A DNA stretch of 64,000 nucleotides, from contig CAVQRN010000002.1 of assembly GCA_963715255.1 (NCBI GenBank), forward strand, positions 434,001 through 498,000. Direction: 5' to 3'. Numbering within the stretch: the stretch's first letter is position 1; each line of letters opens with the position of its first letter. The notes beneath the pieces were generated by a model, which searched no databases, was not told the origin of the DNA, and worked only from the letters and a program-made list of their open reading frames with translations. Origin of the DNA: JAHEEL01 sp963715255 (GTDB lineage: Bacteria > Actinomycetota > Acidimicrobiia > Spongiisociales > UBA5794). The position numbers were made by a program, and so were the translations under genes. This document shows, in pieces, positions 1 through 7,694 of the stretch.

Positions 1-923
1 CGGTCTGAATCACCCCTGCCTGCTTGCGCATCTCGACGTCGCGAAGAACCGCTCGCACGGTTGTGAGCGTCGCCATCATCGTCGTCGGTGACACGATGTA
101 GACCCGGGCCTTGTAGCTCGCCTCGATGATCGCCGGGTGATGGGCGTGCAGTTCGGCATAGACCGCCTCGGACGGCAGGAACATCAGCGCAGAGTCGGCG
201 GTCTCGCCCGGGATGATGTATCGCTCGGAGATGTCGCGAACGTGCTTCTTCACGTCTTCCCCGAGTTGCTTGGTAAAAGCCGTTCGGCCGGCGTCGTCCT
301 CGGCGTTGAGCATGTTTCGGTATGCGGTGAGAGGGAACTTCGCATCGACGACCACGGACCCGGGAGGGTTCGGCAGCTTGATCAAGCAGTCGGCCCGCTT
401 GCCGTTTGACAACACACTCTGGAATTCATACGCCGAATTGGGGAGCGCATCCTCGACGATGGCCGCCAGTTGGACTTCCCCGAATGCGCCTCGAGCCTGC
501 TTGTCATCAAGAATGTGCTGAAGACCGACAACCTCCGTGGAGAGCTTCGTGATGTTCTGCTGGGCCTGATCGATCACGGTGAGCCGTTCGGTGAGCTTGG
601 TGACCGACTCGGCGGTCTCCTTCGACGACTTCTGGAGGCTGTCCCCCATGCGGTCCTGAACCTTCTCGAGTCGATCGTTCACGGACTTCGTCAATCGTTC
701 CGACGACTCCTGAACAGCCTTCGCGGTCGCTGCCGCAGAGGCAGCCTGCTGCTCGGTGAGCGAGGTCAGCTGTCCGGTCAATGCCTGCTGAGAGGCGACG
801 AGTTGCTCAATGCGCCGATTGGCTTCTCCGTCGTCCTCGTCACCGCCGCGCAACACTGCCCAGGCGACGATCGCTGCGCCGATGAGGATGGCCACAGCCA
901 GAAAGACCAATGCGATTTCCACT
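1..923 (-). CDS. rmuC: RmuC-family DNA recombination protein (3' part, cut by window edge)
   Basis: The reverse strand is open from a GTG at 921-923, preceded by GAGAGAGG, to the window edge, giving about 307 codons. Seen: one N-terminal membrane anchor (residues about 2-24), then a long charged coiled coil rich in Gln, Glu and Lys (about 30-120), then a nuclease-like region with the segments VVVDAKFPL and YRNML. This is the RmuC (PF02646) layout: anchor, coiled coil and PD-(D/E)XK-like domain. RmuC proteins limit rearrangements at short inverted repeats; the biochemical role is poorly defined. The C-terminus lies outside the window. Family assignment is firm. Confidence 0.9.
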
Positions 924-1024
924 GCGAGTGCCTCTCTCTATCCCGGATTCAACTCTGGCCCTCAGCGTAGGGATGCGCTGCGACACATTCTCGTTCTTCG
1001 CCCTGAGAGGCCGGATCGTGACCC

Positions 1025-1696
1025 TCAGTACCAGATCACCTCACCGAATCCGGGAAGCGGCATCTCGCCCGGGACCGTTCGGGCCTCGCCGGCGGCATAG
1101 CGGGCCGCCGTCCACGCACCGGCTGCCGCATCGAGGATGTCGTCGGCCGGAACCACACCGACGGCGTCGGGGAGACGATCCGGGAGCGAAAGTCCGGCGC
1201 CCGACAGCAGCCGACGACGCTCGCTGTGCCCGTTCCAGGTTCGCTTCGAGAACGCGAGTGGGCGCCCCGCGAGCGACCGAAACGTGACCTCCGGGTGGAT
1301 CTCGATCACGCGCTCGTCCGAGCGAGCGACGGCATCGGTCTCCAGGATGCGGTGGCGCAACGCGTAGCTCTGCGCCGTCAATCCGACGCCGTAGTGCTTG
1401 CGAGAGAACCGGAGCGCCTCCTTGTAGGTCCCGAACTCGAGCACGTCACGGGGCGGTGTCGGAAACACACTCGACCCGCGGGCACCGATGAAGCGTCGTG
1501 CGGCGGCGTCTGCGGCTCGGGGCGGGGCGACCGGGAGACCGATCGGGATGTCGACGGCGATGACCGCGGCTTCGGCCTCGGCTGAAGCGAGGTCGGCCAT
1601 CGAGTCATACGCGTCAATCGAGACGATCCAGCCGTCGACGGTGACGACGGCGATCCATCCCATCTTCCAAACATCCGCCCCGACGACTCGAGCCAT
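1025..1696 (-). CDS. DUF429 family protein (predicted RNase H-fold nuclease)
   Basis: About 223 aa. The frame stays open 36 codons further upstream, but the ATG at 1694-1696 (protein starts MARVVGADVWK) has a GGAGG six bases upstream, so this start is chosen. Seen: an N-terminal GADVWKMGW strand, a central AVDIPIGLP motif and IEIHPEVTFRSL, all typical of DUF429, a family predicted to have an RNase H-like fold. The substrate is unknown. It stands alone, tail-to-head with the histidine kinase gene downstream of its promoter. Family call is good; function is open. Confidence 0.8.
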   Translation of the reverse strand: MARVVGADVWKMGWIAVVTVDGWIVSIDAYDSMADLASAEAEAAVIAVDIPIGLPVAPPRAADAAARRFIGARGSSVFPTPPRDVLEFGTYKEALRFSRKHYGVGLTAQSYALRHRILETDAVARSDERVIEIHPEVTFRSLAGRPLAFSKRTWNGHSERRRLLSGAGLSLPDRLPDAVGVVPADDILDAAAGAWTAARYAAGEARTVPGEMPLPGFGEVIWY

Positions 1697-1759
1697 GCTC
1701 ACCTCCAGACCGGATCGTACCGCGCTGATGTCCGGGGCTCGCCATACGCGTATTCGATC

Positions 1760-1794
1760 GTGTCTACGTATACATGTGTTGTGAACGTAGACAC
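1760..1794. repeat. 9-bp inverted repeat upstream of the DUF429 gene
   Basis: GTGTCTACG (1760-1768) and CGTAGACAC (1786-1794) are perfect reverse complements separated by 17 bases. The repeat lies about 64 bases upstream of the DUF429 start and beyond the end of the histidine kinase gene. It could be an operator or a weak hairpin. The right arm overlaps a 19-base motif that recurs at 5606-5624. Confidence 0.5.
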
Positions 1795-1815
1795 AAACGA
1801 TCACGGAGGCGGCAG

Positions 1816-3003
1816 CTAGGCGGGCGCTGCCGGGAGGTGAAAGCCGACGCGACCTCCTGGGCCGGGCTCGGCCCAGATCGTCCCGTCGAGGGCTTCGATG
1901 AAGCCGTGGGCGATGGCGAGGCCGAGGCCAGATCCTGCTGTCGAGCGACCCCTCGCCGGGTCGTCCCTGGTGAAGCGATCGAATGCCTCGTCGACAAACC
2001 CCGGATCAAATCCCGGTCCCTCGTCGAGTACGCGCACTGTCGCTCCCCCATCGTCTCGCACCTCGACGACAACGGTTGAGCCGGAAGGGGCGAAACGGAT
2101 GGCATTGTCGAGGAGGTTTCTCAGCACTCTGCTCACCGCCTCGGAGCCGCCGGTCGCGATGGTCCGGTGGTCGGCGTCGAGTTCGAGGCGCACATCGGCA
2201 CTGGCGGCGATCGGGGCGAGCACTTCGATCGCCTCGTCGGCGAGTTCGGTCACGTCGATCGGACCACGCTCGACTTCGATCGAGCCCTCTTCGAGTTTCG
2301 CCAGCAGGAACAGATCGTCGACGAGGGAGCTGAGAACCGAGATGTCCCGATCCATCGCTCGCAGGTACCGGTCGGGGTCCGGGGCAAGGCCATCCTCGAG
2401 TGCTTCGACCGCCGCACGAAGCGAGGCCAACGGCGTCCGGAGATCGTGGCCGATTGCCGCCAGGAACCGACGGCGAGCAGCTTCGTCTTCCCGGCGCTCT
2501 GCGTCTCGCTGTTCCAAGTCGGCGGCCATGCGGTCGAATGTCTCCGCCACGGTCCCGATCTCGTCGGGTCTCGCCACGCCGGTGCGAGCGGAGAGGTCCC
2601 CGTCCTGCACTCGTCGGGCAGCGGACGCCGTGGCTTCGAGATCACGGGTGAGCGTCCGACCGACCAGCACTGAGAACCCCACAGCGGTTCCACCGGCGAA
2701 CATGAGAACGATGAGGAGCAGCCTGAGGTCGTGGGAGGAGAGGAACATCTGCTGGGCGGCGACCACCATCGCGGCCGCAGCGACGAAGAACCCGGCGATG
2801 CTCGCGATCAGGACACTGCGACGAATCGAACGAGATCGTTTGACCAGTGCACCCACGATGAGCGTGACGGCCGCAGCGAAGGCTGCCACAGCGGCGAAGA
2901 TCAGGGCCAACTGGACTCGATCCGCCGAAGTCGGCTGCATCAACACCTCGAACGCGATCAGACCGATGACCGCGGCTCCGAGAAACCAGAACGCCGCCTT
3001 CAT
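1816..3003 (-). CDS. Membrane sensor histidine kinase
   Basis: 395 aa from the ATG at 3001-3003; longer upstream extensions overlap the regulator gene and are rejected. Seen: four hydrophobic segments (about 5-22, 32-53, 63-82, 92-115), a HAMP-like stretch (about 112-165), the HisKA phospho-acceptor His186 in GHDLRTP, an N box with LRNLLDNAIRFA, and G boxes DEGPGF and GSGLGLAIAHG. It would autophosphorylate and pass phosphate to the response regulator encoded just upstream, whose stop overlaps this start as ATGA. No periplasmic sensor domain of note is visible, so the signal may be sensed in the membrane. Stimulus unknown. Confidence 0.92.
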   Translation of the reverse strand: MKAAFWFLGAAVIGLIAFEVLMQPTSADRVQLALIFAAVAAFAAAVTLIVGALVKRSRSIRRSVLIASIAGFFVAAAAMVVAAQQMFLSSHDLRLLLIVLMFAGGTAVGFSVLVGRTLTRDLEATASAARRVQDGDLSARTGVARPDEIGTVAETFDRMAADLEQRDAERREDEAARRRFLAAIGHDLRTPLASLRAAVEALEDGLAPDPDRYLRAMDRDISVLSSLVDDLFLLAKLEEGSIEVERGPIDVTELADEAIEVLAPIAASADVRLELDADHRTIATGGSEAVSRVLRNLLDNAIRFAPSGSTVVVEVRDDGGATVRVLDEGPGFDPGFVDEAFDRFTRDDPARGRSTAGSGLGLAIAHGFIEALDGTIWAEPGPGGRVGFHLPAAPA

Positions 3004-3707
3004 GACTCGAACCGATAGCCGACACCCCACACCGTGGAGATCCACCGGGGCTCGTTCGGATCCTTCTCGATCTTGCGGCGGATGCGGCGGATGTGCACGG
3101 TCACCGTCGAAGCGTCCTGCCAGTCGGTTGACGAGTCCCAAACCTGCTCGAGCAGTTGCCCCCGCGAGAACACCTGCCGGGGCGAGCTTGCGAGAAACGC
3201 GAGGAGGTCGAACTCCTTCGCCGTGAGATCTACGAGCTCCCCAGCCACCCGAACTTCTCGGCTGCGGCCATCGATATCGAGGCCCTCATAGGAGATGGCG
3301 GTCTCGGATATGGGCTTCTCAGCGTGGGCCGCCCTTCGCAGAACCGTGCGCACGCGAGCGGCAAGTTCACGCGGCGAGAACGGCTTGACAACGTAGTCGT
3401 CGGCACCCAGTTCCAGACCGAGCACGCGGTCCGTCTCCTCGGTGCGTGCGGTAAGCAGGATGACGGGGATGTCGGCGTGCTTCCGGAGTTCGCTCAGGAT
3501 GCTGAAGCCGTCGATCTCGGGGAGCATCACATCAAGGATGATCAGATCAGGACGCTCGGAGGCGATGAGTTCCATGGCCGACCGCCCGGCCGACGCCTGG
3601 CAGGTCGAATACCCCTCGCGTTCGAGATAGGTGCACACGACCTCACGAACGAGGTCTTCGTCGTCGACGACCAGCACGGTGCCTGCGGTGTCTTCCATAG
3701 CGGTCAT
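3000..3707 (-). CDS. OmpR/PhoB-type response regulator
   Basis: 235 aa. Receiver domain residues about 9-122 with acidic pocket D15-D16, phospho-acceptor D59 (LDVMLPE), T86 and K108. The C-terminal winged-helix DNA-binding domain (about 140-233) ends in the typical VWGVGYRFE. A second possible start lies three codons in (MEDT). It is first in an operon with the kinase and overlaps it by four bases, so the pair is co-translated. Targets are not visible. The small secreted protein at 3849 is divergent and could be one of them, but this is only positional. Confidence 0.94.
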   Translation of the reverse strand: MTAMEDTAGTVLVVDDEDLVREVVCTYLEREGYSTCQASAGRSAMELIASERPDLIILDVMLPEIDGFSILSELRKHADIPVILLTARTEETDRVLGLELGADDYVVKPFSPRELAARVRTVLRRAAHAEKPISETAISYEGLDIDGRSREVRVAGELVDLTAKEFDLLAFLASSPRQVFSRGQLLEQVWDSSTDWQDASTVTVHIRRIRRKIEKDPNEPRWISTVWGVGYRFES

Positions 3708-3848
3708 CGTACGGGCAACGCGGACGCTCGTCTCGTGCTCTTCGTTGAGTTCACCGTTTGTTCACCGCCCGTTTCGGGCCCGTTCAGATGAGTCATCCAT
3801 CCTTCCAACGGTCGCCAGATCGGCGGCACGCGAAGGTAAGGAGCAACA

Positions 3849-4202
3849 ATGCGCAAGACACTCTTGACCGGCCTGGTGGTCGGTCTTCTGACGATCGTCA
3901 TGGCCGTACCGGCCCTGGCGTCGAACGGGAAGTCGACCGACAGCAACGGGCGACCCGGCTCGGAAGTCCAGGTCACCGTCCTCAGCAGCGGTCTCACGTA
4001 CGATTCGATCGTCACAGCCAATCTGCCGATGCACGGCCGATTCCAGCAGCTGATCCCGACGCCCGACGGCCTAACTACCCAGTACGGGCCGGGCGATCGC
4101 GGCTACGTGGGTGGTCGGTGGTTCGTCGACATGAACGGGGACAACCTACCGAACGAGGGCGATGCCTTCTTCCTCTGCCCCCTCCTCGGACCGGGCCGTT
4201 GA
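3849..4202 (+). CDS. Small secreted protein with EF-hand-like loop
   Basis: 117 aa with a clear signal peptide: Arg-Lys start, hydrophobic core about residues 5-20, likely cleavage after ALA (residue about 24). A good ribosome site (AAGGAG) lies eight bases before the ATG. The C-terminal part has DMNGDNLPNEGD, spaced like a DxNxD calcium loop. The gene is followed directly by a strong terminator. No family recognised. It is divergent from the two-component operon, whose regulator starts 140 bases away. Confidence 0.75.
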   Translation: MRKTLLTGLVVGLLTIVMAVPALASNGKSTDSNGRPGSEVQVTVLSSGLTYDSIVTANLPMHGRFQQLIPTPDGLTTQYGPGDRGYVGGRWFVDMNGDNLPNEGDAFFLCPLLGPGR

Positions 4203-4221
4203 ACGGCTTCACGCCAAAGGG

Positions 4222-4254
4222 AACGGGGCCCCGCCATTCCGGCGGGGCCCCGTT
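4222..4254. terminator. Strong bidirectional hairpin terminator
   Basis: A perfect 14-bp stem (AACGGGGCCCCGCC, 4222-4235; partner 4241-4254) with a five-base loop sits between two convergent genes, 20 bases after the secreted-protein stop and 33 bases from the stop of the opposite gene. There is no long T tract. The position and stem strength support termination for both strands. Confidence 0.85.
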
Positions 4255-4287
4255 CGATTGGTAGGTTCGTTGCGCTTCTGGTTTCGA

Positions 4288-4995
4288 TCAGCCGACGGGC
4301 AGTAGTTCCTTCTTGCTGTCGGGTTCAGCAGCGGGGCGGTCCGCTTTCGGAGCCTTCTCTTCTTTCCCGGCCCAGAACAGGCCGAGACCGGCGACGAGCA
4401 CCGTCAGACCGATCGCAGCGAGCGTGCCGGCGATCGCCAGACCGAGCTGGAGCGCCGAGTGCGTCACGGTGCCGACACCGAGTTCGGCGATCAAGGCGTG
4501 CGCCGTTCCATTCCATGCCTGGTCTCGTGCGGGTCCTTCGAGCGGATGCATCCGATCAAAGCCGGTCCAGTACCTGCCCTCGACCGGAACGTCATAGGTC
4601 CCTGCCGGGAACGTCTCGCCGTTGTACTCAGCATCCTCGGTGAGAACCACCGTTTGGGTCCCGTAGAGGGTGTGGTACGTGATCGTCGCCATCTGGAACA
4701 TGTACTCGGACGCCGTGTTGACGAGCGGATCGTTGGGATCCATGTCCGACTGCACGACCGGATAACCCCAGTCATCGGTCAGCAACGTCATGATCGCGTC
4801 CGCGCCCTCCGTGGCGCCCCGATCAACGAGTTGTCCGGCGTCGTTGTAGCTGAGCTCCACGTTCTGTGCTTCGCTGAACGCCTGGAGCGAGCCGTATCCA
4901 GCCTGCACCTGGGTGTAGGCGACGCCACCGGCGATCACGAAGATCAGCCCGATTACTGAAAGCACGATTCCGAGGGATCGGAGTCGTTTTGCCAT
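4288..4995 (-). CDS. Membrane protein of unknown function, two TM segments
   Basis: 235 aa. The start at 4993-4995 (MAKRLRSLG) is chosen because AGGAGG lies seven bases upstream; the frame is open 11 codons further. Seen: TM1 about residues 8-30, an extracytoplasmic region of about 130 residues with no cysteine pairs, TM2 about 178-203, and a charged C-tail rich in Lys, Glu and Pro. No recognised domain. It is divergent from an ArsR-type regulator gene, and a long palindrome lies just upstream of its start, so regulation by that protein is plausible (inference). Confidence 0.7.
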   Translation of the reverse strand: MAKRLRSLGIVLSVIGLIFVIAGGVAYTQVQAGYGSLQAFSEAQNVELSYNDAGQLVDRGATEGADAIMTLLTDDWGYPVVQSDMDPNDPLVNTASEYMFQMATITYHTLYGTQTVVLTEDAEYNGETFPAGTYDVPVEGRYWTGFDRMHPLEGPARDQAWNGTAHALIAELGVGTVTHSALQLGLAIAGTLAAIGLTVLVAGLGLFWAGKEEKAPKADRPAAEPDSKKELLPVG

Positions 4996-5029
4996 TGTTT
5001 CCTCCTGGTTGTTTGTGAATGGATTCACG

Positions 5030-5063
5030 ATCGGTATTTAATCGTCGTTCGACGATTACCGAT
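5030..5063. promoter_or_regulatory. Palindromic operator candidate between membrane protein and arsR-type gene
   Basis: Inner arms AATCGTCG (5040-5047) and CGACGATT (5050-5057) are perfect complements around TT. Outer arms ATCGGT (5030-5035) and ACCGAT (5058-5063) are also complementary but offset by ATTT on the left. The site is 35-68 bases upstream of the membrane-protein start, where a repressor would block transcription. ArsR proteins bind such dyads; that this one does is inference. Confidence 0.55.
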
Positions 5064-5202
5064 AGAGTCCTCCGTCCCGAACCGTAGGGACCTATGGCCC
5101 GCCCGGGCCACAGACGAACCGCAGACCCCGAAATCGCCCATCGGCGATGTACGGACTTTCGGCCCCAAGACGGGGGTGACATCACTTGATACGCTGACCA
5201 GC

Positions 5203-5547
5203 ATGGAGTTCAAGCCACCGCCTGCCTGCCTCGACGACGATCCACCGGTCGATCCGGAACGGCTCAGTGGAGAAGAGATTGCCGCGATCGCCAAGGCGAT
5301 GGGCCATCCTTCTCGAGTTCAAATCGTCGAGTACTTCATGGAGTGCAAACCCCATACCGTCGGGGAGATCGCCGCACAGCTGACGCTGGCACAATCCACG
5401 ATCTCTGAGCACCTTCGCATCCTGAGGGAGGCCAACATCCTCCGCACCGAATGCGATGGACCCCGCACCTGGCATTGTCTCAATCGGGTCGTCCTCAAGA
5501 GATTTGCGAGAGACACCGCAGCGATGACCGTGCGCGTCGACCGCTAA
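5203..5547 (+). CDS. ArsR/HTH_20-type transcriptional regulator
   Basis: 114 aa from the ATG at 5203; a GTG at 5176 would add nine residues and neither start has a strong ribosome site. The winged helix-turn-helix spans about residues 25-100: KAMGHPSRVQIVEYF, then the recognition helix region LAQSTISEHLRILREANIL, then a wing ending in WHCLN. A metal-type cysteine pattern is not obvious: the cysteines are scattered (CLDDD, ECKP, ECDGP, HCLN). The gene is divergent from the membrane protein at 4995 and likely controls it or itself. The inducer is unknown. Confidence 0.8.
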   Translation: MEFKPPPACLDDDPPVDPERLSGEEIAAIAKAMGHPSRVQIVEYFMECKPHTVGEIAAQLTLAQSTISEHLRILREANILRTECDGPRTWHCLNRVVLKRFARDTAAMTVRVDR

Positions 5548-5636
5548 CCGGGACGCACCGATCCGAGCCTATTTCGCACCGGTTGTGCTCGCGAACGCAC
5601 CAATGGTGAACGTAGGCGCAAACGGCGGCTCACGGA

Positions 5637-6797
5637 TCAGGTGTTCGCAGCAACGAGGTCGGCAACGATCTCGCCGCTGCACACAGCGGTCACCAGCACC
5701 ATCGTCCAAGCTGCACCAATCCCGGGGATGAGGCCAACGAGCAACAGGAGCGGAATGCCGAGGAGTCGGTTGGTGATGACGGATCGACGGAGTTGCTCTT
5801 CATCGCTTCGAACAGAGGCGGTCTGGATCGCGGCCATCGCTGCGAATGCCAGAGCAACCGACCCAACGAGAAGCCACCTATCTGCGCTGAGGTAGTCGTG
5901 TCCGGCATCCGCGGCAACGATGGCGAGTTCCACCGAGACCCCGAACATGGCCAAAGCGATGGCCAGCGGCAGGTGACTGTAGATCCACACGGTCGGGCGC
6001 CAGCTCTTCCGATCCCCTCTCCTGCGCACGACCGAGCCCTCGTGGTTGTCGAAGTTGATCCACCAGAGACAGGTCGCGGCCCCCAATCCGAAGACGCCGA
6101 CGAGCGTGGTCGACGGCTGCCACGATACATGGCTCAAACCAACGGTGATCGCCACGATCGACTCGCCCAGGACGAGAATCGTGAAGAGACCGAATCTCTC
6201 TGGAAGGTGTGAAACGTCGAGAGGTGCCGCCGCCTGGGCCCTTCGCAGGATGTATGGAGTCGCCAGATCCACGGCGAATGCAGCGAGCCACAGCCAGAAG
6301 CGATACGGCTCCGGCACAACGATGGATACGAGCCACAGAGCCGAAGCAGCGCCGAACCCGATCAGGTATCCACGCACCAGCTCCCGGGTCTCGACGACAT
6401 GCCGGTAGGCCCTTGCATACAAGACCAGGAGAATCAGCCGAACGGCGGCGTACCCCAGGGCGAACACCATCGTCGACCCTGCCACGCCGAGGGAGACCGA
6501 CACGGCAATCAAGGCCACCCCCACCATCTGTGCGCCGGCGAGGAAACGGTAGATCAGATCATCGGTGTCGTACCGGTCGGCGTAGAAGGTGTGACTCGCC
6601 CACAGCCACCACACGAGGGCGAAGTATCCGAGGTAGGAGGCGATGCTCGACCATGTCACGTCGTGGACGAGTCGGGTTCCCATCATCGCTACAGCTGCAA
6701 CGAACACGAGGTCGTAGAAGAGTTCGAGCCACGTTGCGGTGCGTTCGGATTCCTCCATGGTCCGCAGCCGCGGCGGAGCGACCGTGGCGAATTTCAC
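5637..6797 (-). CDS. ltrA: Low temperature requirement protein A (LtrA) family membrane protein
   Basis: 386 aa. The start is the GTG at 6795-6797, which overlaps the TGA of the upstream hydrolase gene (GTGA), so translational coupling decides it. Seen: the family hallmark TATWLELFYDLVFVAAV near the N-terminus, ten or more hydrophobic segments, and a conserved ERFGLFTILVLGESI motif in the middle. LtrA proteins are integral membrane proteins of unknown biochemical role, first linked to growth in the cold in Listeria. The coupling to an MBL-fold hydrolase is notable. Confidence 0.88.
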   Translation of the reverse strand: MKFATVAPPRLRTMEESERTATWLELFYDLVFVAAVAMMGTRLVHDVTWSSIASYLGYFALVWWLWASHTFYADRYDTDDLIYRFLAGAQMVGVALIAVSVSLGVAGSTMVFALGYAAVRLILLVLYARAYRHVVETRELVRGYLIGFGAASALWLVSIVVPEPYRFWLWLAAFAVDLATPYILRRAQAAAPLDVSHLPERFGLFTILVLGESIVAITVGLSHVSWQPSTTLVGVFGLGAATCLWWINFDNHEGSVVRRRGDRKSWRPTVWIYSHLPLAIALAMFGVSVELAIVAADAGHDYLSADRWLLVGSVALAFAAMAAIQTASVRSDEEQLRRSVITNRLLGIPLLLLVGLIPGIGAAWTMVLVTAVCSGEIVADLVAANT

Positions 6798-7594
6798 AAC
6801 GACACCGACAGGCCTGGATAGGCGGCCTCGGTGGCGTGGAACCGTCTCCGGGCGGTGTGGACGATCGCGTCGACATCTTCGTCCGTGCGGTGCGGGTTCA
6901 AGCTCGTCAGGATCAACCGGTCTGCTCCTGACGAGAAGGCGGCCGCGACGGCGTCCTCCCATGTCGAGTGGCCCCACCCTCGATGAGCTGCGGCCTCCTC
7001 CGGTTGATACTGGCCGTCGTGGATGAGTGCCTCGACACCCCGGACCGCATCGACGATGGTTTCATCCATCTCAGAACCGGCCTCGTGGTCGGTGACGATC
7101 GCCACACTGGACGACGGCCCATCGATGCGATAGCCGACGGCGCCCTGCGGATGCTCGACACCGAACGGCGTGATCGTCAACCCCGAGATCTCAACGGGTC
7201 GCGCGATTGACTCGAAGCGAACGGACGGCGCATCGGCCAGCGACACCGGGAACCACGGCGGAGCAATGACCGATGTCAACGTCTCCTGCGGGTCCCCCGG
7301 ACCGTGGATCGTGATGTCGTGATCGTCGGACCACACGAGGTCGAGCATGGAGAGACCCTGGATGTGATCCCAGTGGTAGTGCGTGAGGAATACGTGGATC
7401 GACGGAGCGGCAGACAGGCCGAACTCGCGCCAGGCGACGACACCTGTTCCTGCGTCGATGCACCCAACCAGCCGATCATCCACCACAAGGGCGAATGACG
7501 TCGTGCCCCCTCCATACACGACGAAGTCCGCGCCGGAAACCGGAATGGATCCGCGACTGCCCAGCACGACGAGCCGCAGATTGTTCTCCACCAT
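6794..7594 (-). CDS. MBL-fold metal-dependent hydrolase
   Basis: 266 aa counted from MVENNLRLVVLG; the frame is open upstream into the divergent promoter region but this start follows a GAGAGGGA sequence. Seen: the metal-binding motif THYHWDH (about residue 74), GVEHPQGAVGYR, VTDHEAG (Asp/His ligands), IHDGQY and GWGHSTWED. This is the layout of metallo-beta-lactamase-fold phosphodiesterase-like hydrolases. The substrate is unknown. The stop overlaps the LtrA start. Confidence 0.85.
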   Translation of the reverse strand: MVENNLRLVVLGSRGSIPVSGADFVVYGGGTTSFALVVDDRLVGCIDAGTGVVAWREFGLSAAPSIHVFLTHYHWDHIQGLSMLDLVWSDDHDITIHGPGDPQETLTSVIAPPWFPVSLADAPSVRFESIARPVEISGLTITPFGVEHPQGAVGYRIDGPSSSVAIVTDHEAGSEMDETIVDAVRGVEALIHDGQYQPEEAAAHRGWGHSTWEDAVAAAFSSGADRLILTSLNPHRTDEDVDAIVHTARRRFHATEAAYPGLSVSL

Positions 7595-7694
7595 TGTGTC
7601 CCTCTCGCGCAGGCTTTCGAGCGTAGTGGAACAAATCACCGGCGTGGGGACTTCGTGTTCGATAGGCTCAACACCAGCGACGAACCCGGGGACC

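Noticed and set aside
1898..3226. Long forward ORF of 442 codons antisense to the histidine kinase.
   Set aside because: Very rich in Ser, Arg and Thr, typical of antisense of a high-GC gene; the kinase/regulator pair on the other strand is clear.
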